Origin: Cranoglanis bouderius
Taxonomy: Eukaryota; Chordata; Actinopteri; Siluriformes; Cranoglanididae
NCBI GenBank assembly: GCA_023630585.1
Contig: CM042540.1
Coordinates: forward strand, 19,821,574-19,885,573
Length of the DNA stretch: 64,000 nucleotides
Reading direction: 5' to 3'
Under the pieces are notes generated by a model. That model had not been told where the DNA came from and made no database searches. It saw only the letters and a list, made by a program, of their open reading frames with translations. The translations under genes and the position numbers were made by a program. The stretch's first letter is position 1; each line of letters starts with the position of its first letter. Shown piece after piece: positions 1-21,200 of this stretch.

Positions 1-775
1 TTTAAATAAATAAAAGTGCTGTTTCACTTCTTAAAAGGAATTGGCCTAATGGTTTTGGCATTTTACCCATCCGAAGGTAATGGTATTAACAGTTTCCAAG
101 AGTTCACTCTGTTTTATTCAGTCACCCCTGCTGAAAAAAACAAAAGAAACCCTTATAGAATTTGTAATGGTTTTAATGGTTATTATAGTAATTGTATTGG
201 TTTGAATGGAAACTGTAATGGTCGCTGTGGGTATTTACTGGTAATTTATTACTTTCCATTGGAGGCATGTTATGTTCATTGGATACCATTTAGGACCTTC
301 GTCCTTCTACGTAATGGAAACCATTTGGTAATGGTTTTAATGGTTAACAGCAGATGGTTTGTAGGGGTATTTGTAGTGGAATTTCTGTGATGGTTTCTAT
401 TATATTCAGCGTACTGTGTAATTGAGAGGAGAAATGTGTTCAAATTTGTGTCTGCGGTAACATCACATTTGTGAAGGGCTACGTCATTAAATAAGGAAAT
501 ATCACATCAGTCCATTATGTCAATAATTATATAACTATGCTATAACATAAGTGATAACAGGAACGAACTTGTTTCATGGACATTCCACAACATTTAAATG
601 TAACTATAAATGGATAACAAGTAATATGAAAAGAATCGATAGAAGCATGTACTGGTTTCAATGACCATCGCTGTATTGGAATATTGTGGGGAGAAAAATG
701 TGATGTTCTCATATTTTCACAGAATTTAAAATCATCGCACTCACTTTTAACCCCACGTGTCCTTTTGTGACTCAG
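1..775. other. Intron of rasl10b, no coding sequence recognised
   Basis: The first recognisable coding base is at 776, just after an AG acceptor, so this stretch is the tail of a rasl10b intron whose upstream exons lie off the left edge. I see no exon for the G1-G3 part of the GTPase here. The open frame at 16-390 is low-complexity, Gly/Asn/Tyr-rich translation of repeat sequence and is not a gene. Confidence 0.6.
164..346. repeat. Degenerate dispersed repeat with direct copies
   Basis: The motif gtaatggttttaatggtta occurs near 164-182 and again near 328-346, and the sequence between is built from related aatggt/aaccatt words. This looks like part of a dispersed low-complexity element, probably a MITE, but I cannot define its ends. 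Confidence 0.4.
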
Positions 776-8595
<7,820 letters not shown>

Positions 8596-8991
8596 GGTGC
8601 GAGCTTGTCACGTTCAAAAAGAAACTCAGTTATAGCTGTGGTAATGAGCCCAGGTTGCCTTCTAGCCAAGGAATCCTGTCGTGGATGTTCCACTGAGGAG
8701 AAATGTGTCCTCTGTTCATGCCAAGAGGAATCCTCAGATGCTGCTTGTTCAGGAAACAGGCCGACTGAAACGTCTCAATGATGACTGAAGCCTCAAAAAT
8801 CAGCTTTAATATCACGTTGCTGAAATGCAAATAATGTGTTTATGCTGGGACTGCTTTAAGAAGCCCATTTCTGCTTTTTATCTCGGGGACACACTGATGA
8901 ATCTTTCAGTTCTATTGAGTAAAAGTGCATCTCTCTCATCATGGCTCATTGTGTGGCTGTACCACACACGGGTGAACAACATAAGAGCACA

Positions 8992-8997
8992 AATAAA
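8992..8997 (+). terminator. Possible rasl10b polyadenylation signal
   Basis: AATAAA lies about 400 bp after the rasl10b stop codon. It is the first canonical hexamer downstream; use is inferred, not shown. Confidence 0.4.
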
Positions 8998-9589
8998 CAT
9001 ATGTGTACGCCCAGTGGATGCTTCCATCTTAGGACTTACCTGTTTAGCTTGTTCAGGTGCAATTCAGTATTGTGTTGTATGACAAGGCATGAAATATGTC
9101 CTAATCTCACTCTCAAATGAAGTGTTAGAGCAGGAAGTGGGTCAGTGAATTATATGATATAGTTCACCAGGACCTAAGCAAACAAGGAGGGTTCGAATTT
9201 TATTCTTCTATAATATGAAGCTCAATTTCAACTTGACCTCATTCTTCATCCTGAAGGACAGCACAATATTGCCAAGAAATATGTTCAACCATGAAATTTG
9301 CTATTACACCCCTCTGACACCTTTGATAGTACTCGTCCTAAAAAAAATAAATAAATCTTTTATACAACATCCTGTATTTTAATTCTGTATCTAGTTCAAA
9401 CAGTGCCCCAGCAAATGAAACTTGAATAAAAAAAGTATGAATTTTATTTAAAGAAACCTTTTTTTAAATAGTGAAGAAGGTTTATATGCATATAAAGTTT
9501 TATTTTCACAATGTTGACTGTACTCTGCTGACAGTAAATACATTTGTCTCATATATGGTAAAATGTCAAGATTAATATTTATGGGCCAT

Positions 9590-9890
9590 GCTTGAAGGAA
9601 AAAAAAAAAAAAAAGGTACTAAACTGTATCTTTCCCTGTCACTGGCGAGGTTCCCTTATCTTTTGTAGCCTTAATATGTATCTTTCAATTGGAAAAGTAG
9701 ATATATAGTTCCTTAAAAGATTTAAGGTACATAATTGGACCATAAAATTACGTTTTAGAGTAAAGCTGTAAAGGTAAACTACACTATGTGCACCTATCTA
9801 GGTTAAAAAAATAAATAAATAAAATACTAAAGATACAAAAGGTGTAGAGAAAATGGTATCGTTTATAGTATCCTTTTTTTCTGAGTGTAA
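9590..9890. repeat. MITE-like repeat rich in GGTAC/GTACC words
   Basis: An A-run followed by ggtactaaactgtatctt, a central ttaaggtacataattggacc, and a right end reading ccttttttctgagtgta. The central word and the layout recur at 23678-23990, and the two ends are roughly inverted (A-run at left, T-run plus ctgag at right). Old copy. Confidence 0.6.
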
Positions 9891-11057
9891 ATGTAAACCT
9901 GGTATTATATTTAAAAGTATTTTTAATCAAGAATCCCTAATAATTTATCATGCATTATGCTTAATATCTGTGGAAAATCACCCCTGATAAATTATCATTG
10001 TATTTTAAATCTTGTGAGGAAACAAAAGTCTTGATCAAAATAAAGGTATTTGATATTACATACATTAAATACAATTGCTCCGTAAACAACTGAAAGTCAG
10101 GATGTACTTGTTGCCCTAAAACTGATAATAAATCATCTTGCTGGTATCAGATCACAGATATATTTTGTTTTTTATTTTGTAACCACAGAAAGAGTTATTT
10201 CTGGTACAGTGGTCACAATAATTAAACATTTTCCATTTTAGAAAATGGCTTTTAAGAACATAACATGGAGGAGGATTTTAATTCGTTTTTATCTATTTAG
10301 CTCTAAATGCTGACTGATAATTGTTGGGGGAGGCCTGCATTCTCTAGCCACAACAGACCAATTTCTATGCCTGCAGATAATCATGAGAGGTCTGAAGTGG
10401 TCCTCTCCTCTGAGAGAAATTTGAGAAGGAGGAGAGAGAATGAGAGAGGAGAGAAGGAGGGAGAGATGCACCGGGTGCAGCTGCTCTGGTGTGATAGACT
10501 GCAGTTTCAAGGAGGCTATAAATAGCCCCAGACTTACACTAGGGTTTATTTATAAAGGCTGCACTGGCAAAAACAAGGCGGCAAGGTGACTTGCAAAACT
10601 GTTATAGGGAATATACAGCTAAGAATAACCTCAGTGGGAATGCTTCAGTGTTTAAATAATATGTTAGATACTGCATCTCCCTGTTCTTAATCATTTATGG
10701 ATAAACAAAAGCAGCCTGTATATACACATTACTTATAGCTGATTAGATGGGACTGATATAGATTTTAATAATCTAACATTTGGGTATTGTCTGTGGGTAC
10801 TTTCGCATCTTATGTGTTTTGACAGAACAAGGCTCAGCTGTGAAGCACCTGACTGTGAACAATAATACAGTGTGTGCTTTTCTATTTCCACAAGCCTCCC
10901 AGCTGCCTGGGGGAAAGTGCTTATTTGATAAAGCCACAGCATGTCAGCATGTGTATATCCGAAATTCTAAGCACAGTCAAGAAACTATTCTAAGCAAATT
11001 TGTAGATCGTTTAAAAAAAAAAAAATGTTTCCTTCATGATTTTGGCATGCTGAATTT

Positions 11058-11262
11058 CCCTCTGGGCAAGTGGGAAGTGGGTGTTCAGTGGTTAAGGCTT
11101 TGGGCTCCTGATTGGAAAGTTATGCATTCAAATCCCTGCATAGCCAAGCTGCCATTGTTGGGTCCTTGAGCAAAACCCTTAACCCTCAATTGCTAAACTG
11201 TGTTCTGTTTCAGCTGTAAGCCATTTTGGATAAACCATCAGTCAATTAAGCAAATGTAAGAA
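11058..11262 (+). repeat. tRNA-derived SINE, diverged sense copy
   Basis: A-box-like ttcagtggttaaggc and B-box-like gcattcaaatccc are followed by ccttgagcaaaacccttaac and a tail resembling ttttggataaaccatcag. The antisense copy at 21004-21186 carries the same blocks in better condition, which supports a SINE with a tRNA-related head and a conserved 3' part. Confidence 0.65.
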
Positions 11263-11490
11263 TGTTAATGTATCAGGGCAGCATGATGGTGCATAAGGAA
11301 GTATTGTTGCCTCACAGCTCTAGAGTCTTGAGTTCAATCTCATGTTCTGGCTCAGATGTGTTGAAATGTAATGGCCTGGCATCCCATCCAGGAGGTAATC
11401 CCATCTGGCATCCTATCCAGAGGGTAGGCTCTAGATCCACTGTGACCCTGACAAGGATGAACTGGTTACTAAGCTCATAATTGAATGAGT
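11263..11490 (+). repeat. Dispersed SINE-like repeat
   Basis: It starts gggcagcatgatggtgcata, continues with ttgcctcacagctctagagt, and ends with a block related to ccctgacaaggatgaactgg. The same family occurs at 41435-41755 (sense), 28812-28970 (antisense tail) and 29480-29620 (sense head). Exact ends are uncertain. Confidence 0.55.
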
Positions 11491-11554
11491 TTAACCCTGC
11501 AAATGTCTGAGATACAAAACATGGCACAAATTACAACTGAGAGCAAAAATATAC

Positions 11555-11557
<3 letters not shown>

Positions 11558-11606
<49 letters not shown>
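11558..11606. repeat. A49 homopolymer beside the gas2l2 stop codon
   Basis: Forty-nine consecutive A on the + strand, two bases beyond the gas2l2 stop (11609-11611, - strand). In the gas2l2 mRNA this would be a long U tract starting two bases after the stop. It could be a retroposon tail or an assembly-sensitive homopolymer. Confidence 0.85.
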
Positions 11607-11607
<1 letters not shown>

Positions 11608-11608
11608 A

Positions 11609-14600
11609 TTAAACCCAGAATTCAAGCTCCTGATTTGCCACCATCTCCTGGTCTCCTCCTCTGCACTTTGTGGCACTGAATTTGGATGTAGTTTGAGAGG
11701 TTTTCCTAGAGCATCTTTTGGTGGAAGCTCTACGAGAAACATTAAGTCCTTTTTGAGTATCAGATATAACAGTGCTTTTTACTGACATGGTGTCTGGAGT
11801 GGTGTCTCCTGGACTTTGACTTCTATAGCAAACTGGTTTGGGGATCCTTGTAGGTGTCTTGTCAGGTCTGTGGTCCCGTCTGGGGCGGACACATGGTCTC
11901 AGTTTCAACTTATAGATGGAAGGCACCCTTTCTGGCTTTTTCAAGGACCTCTTCTGACATGAGGAAGGGGCCTGTGGCTTCTCCTTATTGCCATTGCCAG
12001 AGTTGTTGGATTCAGCAGTCTTGGATGGTTCAGTAGAATCTTTTGAATCCATACTTGAGCCCAGGGAAGACCAGGAACTGACCATAGAGGGTTTGGAAAT
12101 GTTCAGGTGTCTTGAATCTGTGTTAGTCTGACTTTTTTGCTTTTTGCCTCTGACATCTCTGGAGAAATTGTTCACCCAACTTTCAACAGATACTTTCTCA
12201 AGCGGCCTCCTCCCTTTTGAAAGTTCACCAATGACAGCTTCAAAACTAGCATCCCTTGTATTAATTTGTCTAGAGGATGAATAGGATGCACCAGAGGATG
12301 TGTTGTGGATTGAAGGTTTCCTGATCTCATGTGAGATCTCTTGAGAATTAATTAAATAGTCAGGCTGACTACTGTCCTGTTCATTCTCAGAGTCACCACC
12401 ATCAGAGTCCATGCCAAGTTGTTGTAGATTAAACAGGATCTCTTCCTCGAGGCTCTGGTACAGGATGGCCTCCTGAGCAGGACTGATTGGAGGAGGAGTA
12501 AAGAGATAGCTTCTCTCTGTATCTCTAAATTTGTTTTCTGCATTTACAACAGAAACAAGTTGAGATGGCTCCACCGTGGTGCTGTTGAAGTCTGATTTGC
12601 TTATGTTGATTACAGAATTTAGTACAGTGTGCTTTGGAAGTTCTAAGTAGTGTTTTCTGTTACCATGTGAAGAAGATCTTTGTCGGCTATTCTCATTTCC
12701 CTGAAGACTGGTAGGTTGGCATGAGTTGTCTGATGACTGGCCTTTTCCATTTGAGGCAGGGAGCCTATTATTTCCATCCCTTGATATGACACCCATTAGC
12801 CCTTTTGTTGGAGAAAATGTCCGAATGAACCCAGGGCTCTTTCTGGCATTCCCACTGTCTTGAGGGTCTTGGTAGCTTACCAAACTGTTGCTGTTGGTTG
12901 CAAGACCTTGACCTGGTGTAGCACACTGGAAAGACTGAGCTGACACTGAAACTCCTGGCTTCTCTGGAACACTTTGAGAATCCGGGTTGTTCTTTGGCCC
13001 AGTTGTGGCATTTTGTCTCAGCTTTGATACAATCTGCGACTTAGTCCAATTGTGCCCAAGCCTGTTGTCTGGCCCTTGCTGGGGTGGAGGAAAGGTCTGG
13101 CTGTAAACCTTCTGCAAGACCAAGGGTGTACTGGGACGTTGAATCTCTGGTTGTGGTGGGGTGGATGGGCGAGCTGGCCGTGGAAGACTACTGGTTACAC
13201 GTGGAGATGGAGACACCCTACTGGGTCCTCTGCCTGTTCTGCTAGTGGACTTCAGCACTTCATTAGTATCAGAGTAGGTCTGTTGACAAGGGACCCTTAG
13301 TCTGAAAGAAGATCCACAAAGCCAGATGAGCTTATGGATGTCCCAATTATATGATATATTATTTCCTTACAGTATATTTATACTTATTTAGAGCTGTGTA
13401 TATTAACATATAACTCAGACCTCTGTTAGAAGATAGCAGCACTCAAGCTGAAGCATATTTCATTATATCAGGATAATTCAGATGAAGTGGACACAATTTA
13501 AGACTTTAAATGTCAGAACAGGGTAAACTGTATCAAACCCTTATTAACATTTTTAAGATCATGGTGTAGATTTTTAAGGGCTGGTTGCCGTGACAGATTT
13601 CCAACATTTGTCCACGGATACTTGCTACATCACAATCTTACAGGCTGAAGGGACAAAGTCTTAATCCAGAGCCTGTACTGTATAAGTCATATACAACAGG
13701 CATTTATAGTAAACTGTTTTTTTTTTTTTTTCCCCTTTTAGTCATTCATGCTTTAAAGGCATTTTATAATGGTTATTAAAATGAACTCCAAACACCTTGA
13801 AAGTTTTCTTTTAGCACACAGAAATCAAATATGATTTTATCCTTAGCTGAAAGGTTGTTGATTTATAAACACTAGTTTGATTGTTTCGGATAAAAACATT
13901 TCCCATTTATATATGGATCAGTGCCTCCACACTCATATCTCTAATCTATAATGTGTCTAAATTAATTTAGGGCTTGAATTTGATTTATACTCACCGTCAA
14001 ATAATGCAACGGTACTGTGTAAACTAACCTAAGGAAAAACTACTTGAACCTGAAGCAGAAGCTCATTTTAGTTTATTGCAGTAATTAAATAGCCCAACAT
14101 TAGACATCCGCATTAAATTTGTATGAAACGATGGGACTGGTGCAATAACAATGATTTAAAACCATTACCCATGTAATTTTGTGCTGCCATTTTTTGTGCT
14201 CTTCATGCTGCAATGCTACTGAGAGATAATTGTGATGCGATGGGAATTTGATTCAGAATGAATGATGAAGTGATGGACGACTACACTTGATGAAGGACAG
14301 ATGAACTGCAATTCAAAGCAGTGATAAATAATGTTTCCCCCACAGCTTCTTAGAACTGTCTGCATTACTTTCTGACACGTACAGATTTCTGAGAGTACGG
14401 ATATTTTCCATCTGATTAATTAAGGCCCAAGTCTACAGGCCTAAATGGATTTCTGTCACCCTGACAGCCAGAGCTGAAATCTATAAAAATGATGACCAAA
14501 AGCCTTCCACATTAAAACTACTGCATATGTAAGGAATGAAATATGATGGAGCTTGCTGTTATAGGAAAATAATTATTTTTCAGTAACAGCATGTTGCAAA

Positions 14601-17600
14601 ATGTTTCATTCCTCATTTTTACACAACAGCAATTTGCCAATGTTAACAAGTTTTTATTGATCAAAGAATGATGTTTTGTACTGTTGATGTCATTCTGTCA
14701 GCAGTTACACATGCTTAATTTAATCTACTTACGTTGAGTGTCTGCCTTACAAGTCCCTGTGTAGGTTTTATAGAAACAATAATGTATCAGAATGCATTAG
14801 AATGTAGACTATTAGACTAAACCCATTGCTCTAATATTAAGCTTTACAACCATGACTAGCTGGATCATGCAGGTTTAACCAGGAGCCAGAGATACCAATG
14901 AGATTCATCATACACAAATCACATCTTCCTGAAGATGTTCTTGATGCCGTGAGTCCTTGCTGATTCTAATTAACCTGCTGATTCAGTGGGCTCATACTGT
15001 GTGTAATGACTGTGACATTCAGTGACATTCAGTGATTGATTACTTTTTTGCTGCGTTCCTTGGCCCCCCTAAAAGACACTTACATGCATGGGTGGAAAAT
15101 AACAAACTCCATGTACTTGAGTACTCCATGTACTTGAGCTACAGTACTTGAGTACATGGTTCACTGTGAAAGTACTTTTTATGGAGGAGGCATTATGTTT
15201 TTGGGTGGTTTGTCCATCGGTCCACCCATCCGTCAGTCTGAGATACTCGTTAGCATATCTTACGAACGGGTGGTTGAATATTTGTAGGATTTATATGGAA
15301 TTATTACTGTATTGTAACCAGCAGAACAACTGATTCAAATGTCTAAATAGTTTTTCTTCCTTCCTGTTTGTCATACAAAAATGTTACTGTTCAGGAAGTC
15401 AAAGTCTACTTTTGGCTAGCTGTGATTTTTGCCATTGGCCTGTCCGTGTGTCCATCCATCTGTGTGTCTGTCCGAGATTCTGACACAAGAAGCACTAGAC
15501 TTCTTGGTGGCGGAGGCATCCCCAATGATGCCATTGGGCTTGAGTTCGACTTGTTTGCATATAATTAAATCAGACTGTAAGCCAATTAAAAGACCATATG
15601 CACAAATTTTAAATAATTCAATTTCAAGACCCAATCAAAATAAGTTCCCTTCCTAATGTCTACACTTCAGGCACCAAATGCTTAGTCCGCAGCAGCAATT
15701 AATAAATGGTTTCTTAATATACTATATTTTATTTATGATACCATAGTAATGTAATAATGTGAAAATGTGTATTTTTTTTTATTCACTTACTTAGGGCTAT
15801 TCCTGAGCCCCGGCTCTGATCTCTGGATTCTAGTGGGAGCAGAAGGGGTCCAGATTACAGGGTCGATGGGGGACTGGGCTCGGCTCAGCACCAAAGAGAT
15901 TTGAGATGTAGCCTGGCCATCAGGCCCGCATTGCCTGGCTTTGATCTCGTGGACCGGAGTGGCAGGGCGCTGTGCCAGTTTATGGGCTAGAAGAGAGCGA
16001 GGAAAACAGAAATTGAATGAGCGAAAGGGATACTCATCTGAGCTCACCAGGAGCTTGGGTTATATAATTCCTACAGCACTAAAATGAAGTGCAGGTTTAA
16101 CAAGGGCTTTGATTCTATGGTTAAGAGCTTCTTTGATAACTAAAAGACATTTGTGCTATTTATATTCTCGGATGAAAGCAAGTTATCGCAGCATGCTTAG
16201 ATTTCATGCAGCATGAATACAATCAGATATATCCTGTTATTATCTCAGCAGACTCCACTCACATAATGGAAATTATCCAGAGAGAAAAAAGTGCAGTATG
16301 GTGTCCCACCGGGTTCTATTCTCGGTCCCCTTTTATTTTCCCTTTTATTCATCCCGTGTAATTCTCAAATGTAATACCGTTTGATGAGTATCTCGGCCAA
16401 ATTTAGTGCCATAGCAACGCAAAATGGAAGACTATAAAAGACATAAAACTTGGATGAACAGAATTATTCTTCTCCTAAATTCTGATTAAACAAAAACACT
16501 GCTAGGTACTAATGCTGCTCACGTTAATGTTTCTGCTTCTCTGTGTCTTTAAGGATGTTTCAGCTAGTTCATAATAGGGATGCACCCCTATTTGCCAACA
16601 AAGTGAACTTTTTCCTGACATAAGTGCCAAATCCTGATAATTACACCATTCAGATTTTTTATTTTTGTAAAGGCAGTGTTCTGCATTACAAATAAATGGT
16701 GTTAGGCTTCAATAGAATTCATTACTTGTTACTAGTTGATAACTTGTTAATCAAATGTTTGTATATTTATGCTCATTTAAACCCTAATTTAAGGTTCTTT
16801 TTAAGAAAAAGCAACATTTGTTTCTGCTCTATGTGTCAGCATTCTGTTCCTCTGTTTGTCTCCAATATGAGAGACTGCACTTTGCTTTGGTACTGTCAAG
16901 TGGGAATTTGTTGCGCTTATGAAACAACTGCTGTTGACCTTTACCTTGCTTTTTTTTGCTCTCGCTTGACTGAAATAGCGGTGTTCTTTGGAATGTTTTA
17001 TCTTTAAATGCTTAATTTAATTGGGGTATTGAAGTCCTTTCTGCAGATATGTTTCTAACTTCAATTATGGTATCGATATGTTCTGTTCCGGAGACCAATA
17101 CTCGCCTTAAGTGCCAGTATCAGTACAGATACCTATTACAGAATCAGTGCCATCAGCATGGTAGAAAGGTTTGTGGGGCAGATACAAAAATGCAGTGCTA
17201 TTTTCATACCTAGTTGCTATTCTTGCAAAAGGGCAAGCTCACAATGTTTCATTATTACAAAAGAAATATTATTAACAGAGGACTGATGACAGATGAAAAA
17301 GTTGGGGAAAACTGTAAGCATACACAGTGGCTCATGTTTTTTTTTTTGTGCCCACGGTTAATGAAAAACAAACATGTTTACGCAATAAGCACTTTCAGGG
17401 AAACAATTACATGTGCTTGCACAAATGAAATGCATCTGTGTCTGTCAGTGGCTGACTGACCTTTATTTGGGGGCATGAAATAATCAAAAATGGAAATGTT
17501 TCTTCATTCATAAAAGCAACTTCCACGTACAGTATATTTAAGAATATCAAGCTGAAACATCAAACATGGCATAAGCCGGCTGTTTAAAAATGCATAAATT

Positions 17601-17635
17601 ATGTAATCTCTTTTGGAATGCTGGTAGATCAAAGT

Positions 17636-17687
<52 letters not shown>

Positions 17688-17949
17688 ATGCACTCACAGA
17701 GAGATGTGCAGCGGCAGGGGTCATGTTTGTCCAGATAGTGCTCCAGGGTGTCCCATCCTCCACCCACTCTCACCATCACATGATTCCTTAAGATCTACAC
17801 ACACATTGTTTAATAGAAATCATATGCCATAAGCTGACTGACAGTGAAGGACTGTCAGAGTGTGTAAGAGCTTTATCTCCTATCATTTGTCAGACTGTGA
17901 CATAGCAGAACAGAAACAGGCATGGTTACCGATGAGAGAGGAAGATGTA

Positions 17950-17989
<40 letters not shown>

Positions 17990-18149
17990 AAGAGAAGACA
18001 CTGGGGTTTATTTACTCGCACAAATATGATGGTGTTGGAGTCTCCGACTCTGTATTTGCCCTCCGATATCTTCACCATGGGGAACTGACTGGGACAAGTG
18101 CAGCGACTTATCAGATATTGAACCTGGATATACACACAGGAGGTGAAAA

Positions 18150-18213
<64 letters not shown>

Positions 18214-21200
18214 CGCATACAGAGTTTCAATCAGTCTCTTTTACATTATCCCACTCGATCAATTCACTGCAGCTTGCCTTAGCCCTTTTCATCCAGTTCA
18301 ATAAATCATAAAGGTGTGAACAGGATCCGGCAAGTCAATGGCAAGTGATGCTACAAATCATGGACCTTTTAACAGGAAGTCCATCCTGCTTTCCTTGACT
18401 ATCAGTCTTCACTGACAGAATGCAAACCTGCCTCTAGAGAAATTGATGTTTTTGAATGAAGTTAGGACAAGGTTATACATTATCCCTGCCTGTGTACATA
18501 TTTTACAAGCCAGCCAACCATGTATAATAGTGTCTGTGTCAGTGGAAAGGACAATGTAATTTCTGTGTCTTCTGAAGATCAATTATATTCCAGCCATTAA
18601 TTCACTTGATTATTTAAATGATATGTAAATGTAGGATATATCTGGGAGAAGGGCGAAAACACCACCTACTCCTTCCTGCAAGGACTGGAGTAATGTGGAA
18701 ACTGTTGCCTCATGAAAGTATATTGGTGGCTGCTGGGTTAACTTAAATAGAACGGTGTCCAAATTGGGGACAAAAATGGGGAGAAATTTTTTTTTTTTTT
18801 AATTTTTTATTTAATTAAATATAAATATAAATATATACTGACTGTCATGCATGATTTGTCTGAGGGGCAAGCTCACAATGTTTCAACATTATGAGACAAA
18901 TATCAAACCTACAGGTGAGCTGTCCTGTCATCATACACAATGAATATGTACATAGACATCAGTGTTAATGTTTGTTGACTGAATCATTTTTGTAGCTACT
19001 GAACAGATGATCATTTGGTGTACAACATACCCTATATCTATCAATGACAGGGGTGGCCAATCTTATCTGTAAAAGGCCAGTGTGGGTGCAGGTTTTAATT
19101 CCAACCAAGCAGAAGCCACACCTGAGTCGATTGAAAGCCAAGCTCAACTGAATAAACAGGTGGAATCAGGTGTGGCTCCTGCTTGATTGTACTGAAAATA
19201 TGCACCCACACCTGCCCTTTTACGGATAAGATTGGACACCCCTGATCTATGGTGTCCATCTAAGTCATGGGTCATTGTAATTTAATTGAATCTATGAGGC
19301 AGATCACAGGCCAATCACCATCACATCCAGGTTCTCAGTGTTTATCAAGCATCTCTGGACCATAGGCTCCATTGTCTCCTTGCGAATCTCCTCCTCAATC
19401 TCCTCCTCCAGCTGAATAAGGACAGGCGCGATCATGCCGAAGCGAGATGCCCGTCGTGCCACCTCGAGTAGGCAGAGCACCACATTTTTCTCATTCTTTC
19501 GCAGGACAAGGTCATCTGTCTCAAACATAAGAACATCTGTAGGAGGAGGGAGGACAGTAATATTGTGAAAATGCAGAAAGTGCATAGTTCTACAGTCTAA
19601 AGCAGTTTTATCAACGTACAGGGATTCCAGATGGATCATATTTGGCACAGGGGTTTCGGTAGCTGGGATTTGTTTGTTTATTTGTTTTGAGCATTGTTCT
19701 TGTCTTAAACTTGAATTTTAAGTAGTCCTGTGCATATCGTGTCCATATTGTTGCACTGTGGTTCTGGAGGCAAGACATTTTCCCTCTGCATAATAATAGA
19801 CCAGATAATGGTCTATTATTGAATGTATGGACTAGATAATGAACCATATAATACAATTTCACATGACTTGAATATGGACTAAATTAGGGAGGACTACATT
19901 AAGAACATCTAATCAACAGTAACATTCACCAGCCCTGAAGGTCTACCTTCCTAGTGCACTGCGCACCAACCAAAAAACCCAAACAATCCCAAATAAACAC
20001 ATTATTACCCTGGTAAAGACCCTCTGGGGATAAAAACAACAACAACAACAACACATTAGTTGGGACAGGTGTGCCAAACAGGGTCAGAATTAGATTTTTA
20101 TTTTTTATTTTTGGAAGGTTGATGTCCAGGAGGGGCACCTTTACAGAAATATAGATTTTGGTGGGGCAGGACGACATTAATAACAGCACAGCCTCAAGCA
20201 AATTGAAGTCGAGAGGCCATCACAGTTGACTTGCTATAGGCTACTATCCAGTGAATTTTTAGAGTAACCCTGTAGTACACATTTGAGGGTCAACAACATA
20301 CAGCCTAGCAGCTTGTTTTGAGAAAGCTGAATTGCTCTGAATTTAGATCATTTTCAGCCACAAAAAACACTGATAACACAGGAATTTAACAGAGGCTTAA
20401 TCAGTTTCAAACAGTGCACAGAGCAACGGTGAGCTCCACAATTCGAGCTAATCTCGCCATCTTGTGGTACAACTGACTAATAACGCTTAACACAATTAAT
20501 CCCACCGGTCACAACAATTAACCGAAAGTTTGTGTTTAGCTTATGAAACTCACAATGCACTTTCACTAAAAAGAAGGCTTTAAATAAATTATTGGCTGAT
20601 TTTATATGAATGTTTATATGCGGGTGGTATATTTGGTCAAATGTCCACAGCCATGTACACCTGAGTAAGATAGCTAGCTAGCTAGCTATATAGCAGTAGG
20701 CTATTCACTGATGTCTGAGGGGAAACTGGAAGTAAAGAAGTAAGTGAAAGACAGTAGGTAATACACAAAGCTACCATGTTTGGTGCCTTTTATGTTCAAA
20801 ATATCTACTACTGAAATTTTAATTACTTTTCTTTTCTTACATCACAAACAGAAGACAAACATATGATCAGAAGTGAGATAGCACAGTGGTTGTCTTTAAG
20901 GCAAGATATTACAGGTACAAACAACAATTTCGGTAATGTCAAAACTCAACAAATATGCTTATTTCACTGTTCACTTATTTCACTTCAAATTGAAGCTCCT
21001 TTGATTTACATTTACAGCATTTGGCAGACGCCCTTATCCAGAGCGACTTACATTTATCTAATTTACACATCTGAGCAATTGAGGGTTAAGGGCCTTGCTC
21101 AAGGGCCCAACAGTGGCAGCTTGGTGGTGCTGGGGTTTGACCTTCCGATCAGTAGCCGAACATCTTAACCACTGAGCTACCAATGCCTTTGATATCTGAA

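Larger units (their letters stand above)
8596..11608. other. Convergent spacer between rasl10b and gas2l2
   Basis: No coding exon is recognisable. The stretch should contain both 3' UTRs. It holds one MITE-like repeat (9590-9890), two SINE-like repeats (11058-11490) and a 49-A run (11558-11606); the rest is AT-rich single-copy-looking DNA with a purine-rich stretch near 10400-10470. Confidence 0.7.

Noticed and set aside
16..390. Possible small protein at the window start
   Set aside because: No homology, repeat-like composition, and it lies within an intron of rasl10b.
15130..15660. Region with repeated gtacttgag words and gtccatccatctg-type sequence
   Set aside because: Probably another dispersed fish repeat, but I could not define a unit or ends.
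21004..21186. A tRNA gene on the minus strand
   Set aside because: The A-box-like start is convincing, but the B box lacks the GTTC core, no cloverleaf closes, and the attached 3' block marks it as a SINE.
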